Source: Methylophilaceae bacterium
GTDB lineage: Bacteria; Pseudomonadota; Gammaproteobacteria; Burkholderiales; Methylophilaceae
Reading direction: 5' to 3'
Assembly (NCBI GenBank): GCA_025362115.1
Contig: JANYIK010000003.1
Location: 1-16,660 of the forward strand
DNA length: 16,660 bases
The position numbers were made by a program, and so were the translations under genes. Shown piece after piece: positions 6,215 to 13,640 of this stretch (positions are counted from its first letter, which is position 1; every line of letters begins with the position of its first letter). The notes beneath the pieces were generated by a model, which saw only the letters and a list, made by a program, of their open reading frames with translations, did not search any database and was not told where the DNA came from.

Positions 6215-7345
6215 CTAAAACGCGGCAATATCTCCCCAAATTTTGGACATCGCAAGTGGTGTACCAGCCTGTTGCTTTGGAATTTCTTCTTTGATCGTGT
6301 ACATCGGTTTACTTGTTTCTCTCAGAATAGAGCTTTCAACATGAGAACCTGATTTGCTGATAATAACCCGTACAATGGGGTGTCCTTTTGTAGGATCTTT
6401 CGTCGTCACGATACCAGTTTCACCACTAGTCAACATCACCAACACGCCTGGTGGATACAGCCCTATTATTTTAATGAAATATGCTGCAAGTTGTGGCGCA
6501 GTATCTTTTCCATTGTTAAGCAGCAAATCACGTAGCGCTTTGCTGGGTAGAGCTTGCTTTTGATACCCTTCATTGGTCACGCGTGCACAATAGCGATCAG
6601 CCAAGCCAATGAGCTTAGCGCCCAATGGAACTTCATCTCCCCTTTTTCCAAGAGGATAGCCACTACCGTCTTCATTTTCATGATGGTACATCACATAAGA
6701 TAACCATTGTTTCTGATTAATACCTATCGCTTGTAATCTTTCAACGCTATTTTTGGGATGTTCGCGTATATGTAATTTTTCCTCTTTGGTCAGCGGTTCG
6801 GATTTGTGATTCAATGCTTCTTGGTATTCCAACATCCCAAGATTGGCCGTCAATGCTGCAGCCACGGTATATAGAATTTTGTCCTCTGATACTCCCATAG
6901 CCTGCGAGATAAGCACCGCAACAATCGCTGTATCTATGCAATGACGAATCACGTAGGGTGCCGCACCCTGATTTAGCGAAATACACGCCACCGCTACATC
7001 TGGTCCAAGCTTGATAGCATCCAAAATGAGCCGAGAAATTTGCAGCAACTTTCCCTCAGCATCATCCAACTCTTGTAGCTTAGGCAAGGTATGCCGCAAA
7101 AGCTCATTGGCACGATTGATCATACGAACTGTTGAAGGTGCTTCTTTGGGAGGTGCAGACGTACCCTCATCGCCAGAATCTCCCATTTCAGAAAACAAGC
7201 CCTGCGCCACCATACGCTCTACTTGCGTGGCAGTGGCTACTACTTCGCCCGCATGTAGTAATAAGCGACCATTTGTATCGTAGGCATTCCACGGTAAAGG
7301 TTGTCCCACCACAATATCTGCAATACTAATTCGTCTCTTAGCCAT
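6215..7345 (-). CDS. Degenerate HD-GYP domain protein, paralogue 2
   Basis: 376 residues with the start at 7345, chosen over the ATG at 7372 because TAAGGAGG ends five bases ahead and the product then aligns with its neighbours at MAKRRIS. Same plan as paralogue 1: an N-terminal module with GQPLPWNAYDTNGRLLLHAGE, a variable linker (about 52-72), an HD-GYP-type domain and a C-terminal module ending WGDIAAF. Retained metal-ligand positions are His135, His196, His221, His222 and Asp250, and GYP is 229-231. The HD doublet is Ala167-Asn168, so two iron ligands are missing. Cytosolic, with no receiver or GGDEF domain. The ribosome binding site directly abuts the stop of paralogue 3, so the two are translationally coupled. 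Likely a cyclic-di-GMP sensor or a dead phosphodiesterase; this is inference. Confidence 0.85.
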   Translation of the reverse strand: MAKRRISIADIVVGQPLPWNAYDTNGRLLLHAGEVVATATQVERMVAQGLFSEMGDSGDEGTSAPPKEAPSTVRMINRANELLRHTLPKLQELDDAEGKLLQISRLILDAIKLGPDVAVACISLNQGAAPYVIRHCIDTAIVAVLISQAMGVSEDKILYTVAAALTANLGMLEYQEALNHKSEPLTKEEKLHIREHPKNSVERLQAIGINQKQWLSYVMYHHENEDGSGYPLGKRGDEVPLGAKLIGLADRYCARVTNEGYQKQALPSKALRDLLLNNGKDTAPQLAAYFIKIIGLYPPGVLVMLTSGETGIVTTKDPTKGHPIVRVIISKSGSHVESSILRETSKPMYTIKEEIPKQQAGTPLAMSKIWGDIAAF

Positions 7346-7355
7346 GAGCTCCTCC

Positions 7356-8471
7356 TTAATGCGCTGCGACATGTCCCCACAGGTCTATCATAGGATGGGT
7401 GCCCGCATTTTCACGCAGCACTTCTTCTTTCACCGCAAATTCTTTTTGGTCGGTGTCCCTAACAGTAACTTCATTGTGCGGCATCCCGTTTATACCTATA
7501 GTCACGCGTACTGTCACGCCTGTTGGCGTTGCATTTTTTTTTACCACTATACCCGTTTGCGAATTTTTCAATCTGACCGCATCGCCAGAAGGATATAAAC
7601 CTATGGCCTTAACCAGATATGCGGTGAGTTTAGGTGAAAATTCCTTGCCAGCCAAAATGTCGCGTATGGCAACATTAGGCAACATCGCTGGACGATACTT
7701 GTTCATCAAGCGTGCGCTATACCGATCTGCCAAGGCAATCAGTTTGGCGTGATTAGGGATTTCATCACCTTTTTTCCCCGCAGGATATCCGCTACCATCC
7801 TCGCATTCATGGTGGCTCAGCACATAGGAAAGCCACTTTTCATTTTTAACACCAGCGTTCTGTAATATTTCTACTGCTTTTTGCGGATGCCGATGTATCA
7901 GTGTTCGCCCTTCTTCGGTAAGTCCACCGCGCTTGAGATTCAGCTTATCCTGATATTCCAGCATGGCAATGTTCATGGTCAGAGCGGCTGAAACAATGAT
8001 CAACAACTCTTCGTGCGCCAATTTCATAATTTGCCCAAGCATCCCCGCAAGTACGGCAGTATCCACCATGTGGCGATAGCTATAGGGTGTATCTTCCTGA
8101 TTCATCAGAATGCAGGCTACTGCTACATCTGCATTTAATTTCAACGCTTCCAAAACCAGTTCAGCAATCGCTGTTACTTTAGCTTCTCCGTCACCTTCTC
8201 TTTCCAAATCTGGCAACGTTTTTTGTAATAGTTTGCTAGCAAGATTGAGGATACGTAAAACTGATGCCGGTTCACGTTCAGCCGTGCCTTGCTCATGAGA
8301 ATTAAGACTCGTTTCAAAATACAAACCTTGAGTAGCGAGACGGTAGGCTTGCAATTCACTAGTAATCGGTTCATTGGCCTTGAGCAGCAGTCGGCCTTCT
8401 TCATTGAAGATGTTCCAAGGGATAGATGCGCCAACAACAGCCTTGGCAGCGGTCAAATATCTTTTGCTCAT
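7356..8471 (-). CDS. Degenerate HD-GYP domain protein, paralogue 3 (next to pssA)
   Basis: 371 residues, the most divergent of the three. The N-terminal module reads VGASIPWNIFNEEGRLLLKANE. The HD-GYP-type domain keeps His134, His195, His220, His221 and Asp249 with HECEDGSGYPAGKKGDEIP (GYP 228-230). The HD doublet is replaced by Met166-Asn167 and the following IGK by IAM. The C-terminal module ends WGHVAAH. There is no signal peptide or transmembrane helix. The ATG lies six bases after the pssA stop and lacks an obvious Shine-Dalgarno, so it may depend on ribosomes finishing pssA. That links its expression to phospholipid synthesis. A canonical c-di-GMP phosphodiesterase is unlikely given the lost ligands; the actual role is unknown. 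Confidence 0.83.
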   Translation of the reverse strand: MSKRYLTAAKAVVGASIPWNIFNEEGRLLLKANEPITSELQAYRLATQGLYFETSLNSHEQGTAEREPASVLRILNLASKLLQKTLPDLEREGDGEAKVTAIAELVLEALKLNADVAVACILMNQEDTPYSYRHMVDTAVLAGMLGQIMKLAHEELLIIVSAALTMNIAMLEYQDKLNLKRGGLTEEGRTLIHRHPQKAVEILQNAGVKNEKWLSYVLSHHECEDGSGYPAGKKGDEIPNHAKLIALADRYSARLMNKYRPAMLPNVAIRDILAGKEFSPKLTAYLVKAIGLYPSGDAVRLKNSQTGIVVKKNATPTGVTVRVTIGINGMPHNEVTVRDTDQKEFAVKEEVLRENAGTHPMIDLWGHVAAH

Positions 8472-8477
8472 AGTGTT

Positions 8478-9260
8478 TTAAGTTTTGTGTCTAAACTTCA
8501 ACGTCAGCCAGTTAGCATAACCAGACAAGCCATACAAAACGAACAAGAAAAATAATACTTCGGGTGGACTATAAGAAACAAGTACGAAAGCCAACACGAT
8601 GAGCAGCACTACCATAAATGGCACACTACGCCGCAAGTTGAAATCCTTGCCACTGTAATAGCGTAAATCGCTCACCATGGTTAAACCAGCAAACACGGTG
8701 GTCACCCAAGCCAGCCATTTCATGTGCAACACACCTAGCATGACATCACTTCCGCTCACCCCGTTTGAGTTAGCCACCCACACCAAACCGGCCAGCAAGG
8801 CAGCAGCAGCGGGGCTGGGTAAGCCTTGAAAGAAACGCTTGTCGCTTTCATCCAGCTTGGTGTTGAAACGTGCCAATCTCAATGCCGCACCAGCGCAATA
8901 AATAAACGCCGCAATCCAGCCTAGTTTGCCCATAGGCTTTAACGCCCATACGTAAAGAACCAGTGCTGGAGCCACACCAAACGACACCATGTCGGAGAGC
9001 GAGTCATATTCAGCTCCAAACGCACTTTGAGTACGCGTCAGGCGCGCCACACGGCCATCCAACCCATCTAAAATCATCGCAAGAAAAATCGCCACCGCAG
9101 ACTGCTCAAACTGCCCGCCCATGGCTTGTACAATGGAATAAAAGCCAGCAAATAGCGCACCCGTAGTGAACAAATTAGGCAATAAATAAATGCTTCTCTC
9201 ACGGAGTTTCGGATCCAAGAGTGGGCGTGGTTTACGTGGGCGTGGTGTTTGAGTAGCCAT
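8478..9260 (-). CDS. pssA: CDP-diacylglycerol--serine O-phosphatidyltransferase PssA
   Basis: 260-residue integral membrane enzyme joining CDP-diacylglycerol and serine to phosphatidylserine, the precursor of phosphatidylethanolamine. The CDP-alcohol phosphotransferase signature D-G-x2-A-R-x8-G-x3-D-x3-D is complete: Asp68, Gly69, Ala72, Arg73, Gly82, Asp86 and Asp90. The N-terminus is basic and proline-rich, followed by LLPNLFTTGALFAGFYSI and several further hydrophobic segments. This is the membrane (type II) class, unlike the E. coli peripheral PssA of the phospholipase D superfamily. In many betaproteobacteria pssA lies in an ilv-pssA-leuA neighbourhood; here three HD-GYP-type genes separate it from leuA. 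No Shine-Dalgarno precedes the ATG, and a good extended -10 ends only nine bases upstream. Confidence 0.93.
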   Translation of the reverse strand: MATQTPRPRKPRPLLDPKLRERSIYLLPNLFTTGALFAGFYSIVQAMGGQFEQSAVAIFLAMILDGLDGRVARLTRTQSAFGAEYDSLSDMVSFGVAPALVLYVWALKPMGKLGWIAAFIYCAGAALRLARFNTKLDESDKRFFQGLPSPAAAALLAGLVWVANSNGVSGSDVMLGVLHMKWLAWVTTVFAGLTMVSDLRYYSGKDFNLRRSVPFMVVLLIVLAFVLVSYSPPEVLFFLFVLYGLSGYANWLTLKFRHKT

Positions 9261-9269
9261 ATTCGGCTG

Positions 9270-9278
9270 AGTATAGCA
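9270..9278 (-). promoter_or_regulatory. Candidate extended -10 promoter for pssA
   Basis: TGCTATACT on the minus strand is an extended -10 (TGn plus TATACT, 5 of 6). It ends nine bases before the pssA ATG, giving a predicted start point about three bases before the codon, a near-leaderless message. This agrees with the absence of a Shine-Dalgarno. No good -35 is visible. Confidence 0.4.
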
Positions 9279-9290
9279 AACAGAAGCTTA

Positions 9291-9299
9291 TGGTAGTAT
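9291..9299 (+). promoter_or_regulatory. Candidate extended -10 promoter for tgt
   Basis: TGGTAGTAT is an extended -10 (TGn plus TAGTAT, 4 of 6) with an expected start near 9306, about 20 bases before the tgt ATG. No clear -35 is seen. It is back to back with the pssA candidate within a 65-base gap. Confidence 0.33.
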
Positions 9300-9325
9300 C
9301 CCGCCAGTTCTAAAGACAGCTTACT

Positions 9326-10429
9326 ATGCAATTCAATATTACACATCAAGACGGCGCGGCGCGGCGGGCTAGTTTAAGTCTAGCGCATGGCACGGTCGAA
9401 ACGCCAACATTTATGCCTGTCGGTACTTACGGCACGGTCAAGGCCATGAGTCCACTGGAGCTACACGAGATTGGCGCACATATCGTGTTAGGCAATACCT
9501 TCCATCTGTGGCTACGCCCGGGGCTTAATGTCATCGCCGCGCATGGCGGTCTGCATCGCTTCATGGGTTGGGATGGTCCGATACTCACTGACTCTGGCGG
9601 ATTCCAAGTATGGAGCTTGGGCGATTTACGTAAAATCACTGAAGAGGGTGTGAAGTTCCGCTCACCCATCAACGGTGATGCCTGCTTTTTAAGCCCTGAA
9701 GAATCCATGCGGATACAAAAAGTACTGAATTCGGACATCGTGATGGTGTTCGACGAGTGTACGCCGTACCCCGCCAACGAAAGTGAGGCCAAGGATTCCA
9801 TGGAACTCTCGTTACGCTGGGCGACGCGTTCCAAAACCGAACACACGGGCAATCCCAATGCGCTTTTCGGCATTATTCAAGGCGGGATGCATGAGCAATT
9901 GCGTGATGCTTCGCTGGCTGGCCTTGAACAGATCGGCTTTGACGGCTATGCCATAGGCGGGCTTTCCGTGGGCGAACCCAAAGAGGACATGCTGCGTATT
10001 TTGGCACATACCACACCGCAAATGCCCCAACACAAACCACGCTATTTGATGGGAGTCGGTACACCAGAAGACTTGGTTACCGCAGTATGTTCAGGGATAG
10101 ACATGTTTGACTGCGTGATGCCCACACGCAACGCCCGCAACGGATGGTTATTCACACGTTTTGGGGATGTCAAAATCAAAAATGCGCGGCATACCAACGA
10201 CACCGAACCGCTGGATGCCGAATGTCAGTGCTACACCTGCCGCAACTTTACTCGCGCTTACTTACATCATTTACACCGCGTGGGCGAGATTTTGGGCGCA
10301 CGGCTCAACACCATCCACAACTTGCATTACTACCAAGAGCTGATGCAGGGCTTACGCGCGGCGATTGAGGCGGGTGGTTTGCAAGCTTTCACCAGAGCGT
10401 TTCATGAGAAAAGAGCCACGCTGTGTTAG
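9326..10429 (+). CDS. tgt: tRNA-guanine transglycosylase Tgt
   Basis: 367 residues. It swaps guanine-34 of Asp, Asn, His and Tyr tRNAs for preQ1 in queuosine synthesis. The TIM barrel has general acid/base Asp89 in ILTDSGGFQVWSLGD, substrate-binding Asp143 in DECTPYP, GIIQGG, the GGLSVGE loop and nucleophile Asp262 in DMFDCVMPTRNARNGWLF. The zinc site is Cys300, Cys302, Cys305 and His331, matching E. coli 302/304/307/333 with a two-residue offset. E. coli has QVFS where this protein has QVWS; the meaning of that change is not clear. It ends soon after the zinc site region and lacks the short E. coli tail. queA, often the upstream neighbour, is absent; pssA lies there instead, divergent. yajC and secDF follow in the usual order. 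Confidence 0.96.
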   Translation: MQFNITHQDGAARRASLSLAHGTVETPTFMPVGTYGTVKAMSPLELHEIGAHIVLGNTFHLWLRPGLNVIAAHGGLHRFMGWDGPILTDSGGFQVWSLGDLRKITEEGVKFRSPINGDACFLSPEESMRIQKVLNSDIVMVFDECTPYPANESEAKDSMELSLRWATRSKTEHTGNPNALFGIIQGGMHEQLRDASLAGLEQIGFDGYAIGGLSVGEPKEDMLRILAHTTPQMPQHKPRYLMGVGTPEDLVTAVCSGIDMFDCVMPTRNARNGWLFTRFGDVKIKNARHTNDTEPLDAECQCYTCRNFTRAYLHHLHRVGEILGARLNTIHNLHYYQELMQGLRAAIEAGGLQAFTRAFHEKRATLC

Positions 10430-10432
10430 AAT
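10424..10432 (+). promoter_or_regulatory. Candidate extended -10 promoter for yajC-secDF
   Basis: TGTTAGAAT is an extended -10 with TAGAAT matching 5 of 6. The tgt stop TAG is the first half of this hexamer. The predicted start near 10439 leaves about 33 bases of leader, with AAGGA at 10460-10464 seven bases before the yajC GTG. It would give the Sec genes expression independent of tgt. Confidence 0.4.
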
Positions 10433-10471
10433 CTCGCGGTTTTTTAGTATCTAACTTTTAAGGAAAATCCC

Positions 10472-10786
10472 GTGTTTATTAGCAACGCTTACGCTGCCGA
10501 TGCCGCAGCGCCAGGTTTAACCAGCTTTCTGCCATTCATCATCATCTTTGTGTTGTTCTGGTTTATGTTGATTCGCCCGCAAATGAAGCAGGCCAAAGAC
10601 CATCGTAACATGCTCGCCGCGTTGCAAAAGGGTGACGAAGTCGCCACCACTGGCGGCTTAGTAGGCAAAGTGGTCAAGGTGAGCGAGGCTTACGTCAGCC
10701 TTGAGATTGCCACTGACACCGTGGTCAATGTGCAAAAAATTACGGTACAAACGCTACTACCCAAAGGCACTATTAAAGCCATCTAA
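10472..10786 (+). CDS. yajC: Preprotein translocase accessory subunit YajC
   Basis: 104 residues, typical for YajC, a small inner-membrane partner of SecD-SecF and SecYEG. A single transmembrane helix lies at about 17-35 (SFLPFIIIFVLFWFMLI) and is followed at once by the hallmark RPQMKQAKDH. The cytosolic domain carries LQKGDEVATTGGLVGKVVKV (48-67), the conserved YajC turn. The start codon is GTG with AAGGA seven bases upstream. The short Ala-rich N-terminus is normal for the family. secD begins 18 bases after its stop, so the three Sec genes form one unit. Confidence is high from both sequence and position. Confidence 0.95.
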   Translation: MFISNAYAADAAAPGLTSFLPFIIIFVLFWFMLIRPQMKQAKDHRNMLAALQKGDEVATTGGLVGKVVKVSEAYVSLEIATDTVVNVQKITVQTLLPKGTIKAI

Positions 10787-10804
10787 TCACTGCTTGAGTC
10801 CCCC

Positions 10805-12625
10805 ATGAATCGTTACCCTCTGTGGAAATACATCTTTATCGGCTTGGTGCTGCTGCTCAGCGCGCTGTATTCGCTGCCTAACCTGTTTGGTGAATCGCCT
10901 GCAGTGCAGATTTCTGCGCTTAAATCCAACGTCAAAGTAGATACCGCTCTGATGGCTGATGTTGAAAGCACGCTGAAAACGGCTAATTTGGCACCTCAAG
11001 CCATCATTCTGGATAAAACCAGCATCAAGGTGCGTTTTGCCAACCCAGACACCCAAATCAAGGCCAAAGACGTGCTGCAAAGCAAACTGGGAGAAGGTTA
11101 CGTGGTAGCGCTCAATTTATTATCCAGCTCACCCGATTGGTTGCGTCATTTAGGCGCATTGCCTATGTATTTAGGGCTGGATTTGCGCGGTGGCGTGCAT
11201 TTCCTCATGCAAGTAGACATGAAAGCGGCGCTGGACAAAGCTTTAGAACGTTATGTGGGTGACATCCGCACGCAGTTACGCGACAAACGCATCGCCTATA
11301 GTGGTGTTGGGCGTGAGGGGCAAACGATACAGATCAAATTCAAACTGGCGGTGGATCGTGATAAAGCCAAGGCCGTAATTAGCAAAGACTTTCCTGATCT
11401 CAGCTTGAAAGAGACCGAAGGTGGCGAAGGCGAAAAACAGCTCATTGCCAGTCTAGGCTTACCCGCGCAAAAACACATTGAAGATTTCGCCCTCAAGCAG
11501 AACATGACCACCCTGCATAACCGTGTCAATGAGTTGGGCGTAGCCGAACCTATCATCCAGCAACAAGGTGCGGATCGCGTGGTGATCCAGTTGCCCGGCG
11601 TGCAAGATACTGCAAAGGCCAAGGAAATACTTGGCCGCACCGCCACACTGGAAATTCGCATGGTTGACGAAGAACATCCACAGCCTACTGATAAAAACGC
11701 CACCGCACCTTTTGGTTCATTGCTGTTCAGTGATCGTGAAGGCCGTCCTATCCTGCTCAAGAAACAAGTGGTGTTGACCGGTGACTACATCACCGATGCC
11801 AGTCCTGGCTTGGATAATCAAACTGGTAGCTCGGTGGTACACGTCAACCTGGATGGCCGTGGTGCGCGCATTTTCAAGCAAATCACCCGCGAAAACGTGG
11901 GTAAGCGCATGGCCATCGTGCTGGTAGAAAAAAATCTGTCTGAAGTGATTACCGCACCGGTGATACAAGAAGAAATCGGTGGTGGACGCGTGCAGATTTC
12001 TGGTATGGCCAATGTGCAAGAGGCCACCGACGTATCGCTGCTGTTACGTGCCGGCGCACTGGCGGCACCTATGGACATCATAGAAGAGCGCACCGTTGGC
12101 CCCAGCATGGGTGAAGAAAACATCAAGCGTGGCGTACATTCTACAATGTACGGCTTCCTCGCCATTGCGGTGATGATGATGGCTTATTACTTGGTGTTCG
12201 GCACAGTTTCAGTGTTATCGCTGGGCGTGAATTTGCTACTACTGGTGGCGGTGTTGTCCATGCTACAAGCCACGCTCACTTTGCCTGGTCTCGCCGCTAT
12301 CGCACTTACTTTGGGCATGGCGATTGACGCAAACGTGCTCATCAACGAGCGCATACGCGAGGAACTGCGCAACGGCAATAGCCCGCAAGCCTCTATTAGT
12401 ACGGGGTATGACCGCGCTTTTGGCACCATTCTTGACTCCAATGTGACGACATTAATTGTAGGCGTGATGCTGTTCTCGTTTGGCTCAGGTCCGGTGCGCG
12501 GCTTTGCCATCGTACATGTGCTAGGAATTTTGACTTCCATGTTCAGCGCGGTAATAGTGTCGCGCGGGCTGGTCAATCTCACCTATGGTTATCGTCGCAA
12601 AATCACCAAACTCGTGATTGGTTAA
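10805..12625 (+). CDS. secD: Protein translocase subunit SecD
   Basis: 606 residues, inner membrane. With SecF it uses the proton-motive force to pull secreted proteins out of SecYEG on the periplasmic side. Transmembrane segment 1 is at about 9-26 (YIFIGLVLLLSALYSLPN). The P1 base domain begins with MYLGLDLRGGVHFLMQVDM (121-139) and continues through HNRVNELGVAEPIIQQQG and VVIQLPGVQD. The RND-type membrane block of five helices fills about 440-600, with GMAIDANVLINERIREE and TTLIVGVMLFSFGSGPVRGFA, matching the conserved motifs of SecD helices 4-6. The length is near that of E. coli SecD (615). Only a weak ribosome binding site (GAG) precedes the ATG, so coupling to yajC is possible. secF starts 26 bases after the stop. 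Confidence 0.95.
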   Translation: MNRYPLWKYIFIGLVLLLSALYSLPNLFGESPAVQISALKSNVKVDTALMADVESTLKTANLAPQAIILDKTSIKVRFANPDTQIKAKDVLQSKLGEGYVVALNLLSSSPDWLRHLGALPMYLGLDLRGGVHFLMQVDMKAALDKALERYVGDIRTQLRDKRIAYSGVGREGQTIQIKFKLAVDRDKAKAVISKDFPDLSLKETEGGEGEKQLIASLGLPAQKHIEDFALKQNMTTLHNRVNELGVAEPIIQQQGADRVVIQLPGVQDTAKAKEILGRTATLEIRMVDEEHPQPTDKNATAPFGSLLFSDREGRPILLKKQVVLTGDYITDASPGLDNQTGSSVVHVNLDGRGARIFKQITRENVGKRMAIVLVEKNLSEVITAPVIQEEIGGGRVQISGMANVQEATDVSLLLRAGALAAPMDIIEERTVGPSMGEENIKRGVHSTMYGFLAIAVMMMAYYLVFGTVSVLSLGVNLLLLVAVLSMLQATLTLPGLAAIALTLGMAIDANVLINERIREELRNGNSPQASISTGYDRAFGTILDSNVTTLIVGVMLFSFGSGPVRGFAIVHVLGILTSMFSAVIVSRGLVNLTYGYRRKITKLVIG

Positions 12626-12651
12626 GAAATTAGCTTAAGGTTAAGATAAAA

Positions 12652-13584
12652 ATGGAATTATTCAGAATCAAAGGTGACATCCCCTTCATGAGCTATGGCA
12701 AGCTCACCACCTCTATTTCCTTACTCACGTTTTTGCTGGCGGTGTTTTTCCTAGCAACCAAGGGTTTAAATTTCGGTGTGGATTTCACTGGTGGTACGGT
12801 AATGGAAGTGGCCTACCCACAAGCTGCTGATCTCACCAAGATACGCAGCACCATTGACACCATCGGCCTCAAAGAAGCCTCGGTACAAAACTTTGGTACT
12901 AGCCATGACGTACTAATACGCTTACCGGTGAAAAAAGACGTTAGTGGTGCCAAATTATCAGAACAAGTGTTGATCGCCTTGAGTAAGGACGATGCCTCGG
13001 TGCAGATGCGCCGTGTTGAATTTGTCGGCCCACAAGTGGGTAAGGAGTTGTACGAAAACGGCGCAATGGCGCTGCTGCTGGTGTCACTGGGCATCGTGGC
13101 TTATCTGGCTTTGCGTTTTGAATGGAAATTCGGCGTAGCCGCAATCATCGCCAATCTGCACGACGTGGTGATTATTCTGGGCTTCTTTTCCTTTTTTCAG
13201 TGGGAATTCAACCTCACCGTCCTCGCCGCAGTGCTCGCTGTGCTGGGTTATTCGGTGAATGAATCCGTAGTGGTGTTTGACCGCGTACGCGAAAATTTCC
13301 GCAAAATGCGTAAAGCGAGTGTCAGCACCATCATTGACAACGCCATCACCAGCACCATGTCACGTACCGTCATTACTCACTTGATGACACAAACCATGGT
13401 GTGTTCTATGTTGTTTTTCGGCGGCGAGGTACTGCACAACTTCGCCTTGGCGCTCACCATCGGTATTCTGTTCGGCATCTATTCCTCGGTACTGGTCGCC
13501 AGCCCTATCGTTCTATGGCTAGGGATTTCGCGCGAAGACATGATTAAGCCTGAACCCAAAAAAGAAGCTGACGCACAACCTTGA
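12652..13584 (+). CDS. secF: Protein translocase subunit SecF
   Basis: 310 residues, inner membrane, partner of SecD. Transmembrane segment 1 lies at about 18-36, followed by the signature LNFGVDFTGGTVMEV (39-53). The small periplasmic domain ends at VGPQVGKEL (125-133), and five further helices fill about 137-292. The conserved helix-4 motif reads LGYSVNESVVVFDRVRENF (198-216), with Glu204 where the E. coli sequence has Asp; conservative variants at this site are tolerated in the family. ITSTMSRTVITH follows. The tail is short and charged (KPEPKKEADAQP). Start ATG lies behind a purine-rich AAGGTTAAG stretch. It closes the yajC-secD-secF group; the next gene starts 56 bases later. Confidence 0.95.
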   Translation: MELFRIKGDIPFMSYGKLTTSISLLTFLLAVFFLATKGLNFGVDFTGGTVMEVAYPQAADLTKIRSTIDTIGLKEASVQNFGTSHDVLIRLPVKKDVSGAKLSEQVLIALSKDDASVQMRRVEFVGPQVGKELYENGAMALLLVSLGIVAYLALRFEWKFGVAAIIANLHDVVIILGFFSFFQWEFNLTVLAAVLAVLGYSVNESVVVFDRVRENFRKMRKASVSTIIDNAITSTMSRTVITHLMTQTMVCSMLFFGGEVLHNFALALTIGILFGIYSSVLVASPIVLWLGISREDMIKPEPKKEADAQP

Positions 13585-13640
13585 CAAGGCTTTACCTTAG
13601 CAGGGAAACTAGGCGCGTCTCTTAACTCGTAGCAAGCCAC

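Larger units (their letters stand above)
4989..8471 (-). repeat. Tandem array of three paralogous HD-GYP-type genes
   Basis: Three genes of 371-376 codons stand head to tail and share the whole domain plan. Common landmarks are PWN at residues 18-20, GRLLL or GKLLL at 26-30, DVAVAC near 117-122, EDGSGYP, KGDE, LADRY and a terminal WG-x2-AA-F/H. Paralogues 1 and 2 look closer to each other (MAKR start, ALTANLGML, PSxAL) than to paralogue 3. The plan suggests two rounds of duplication, followed by wide divergence. Confidence 0.8.
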
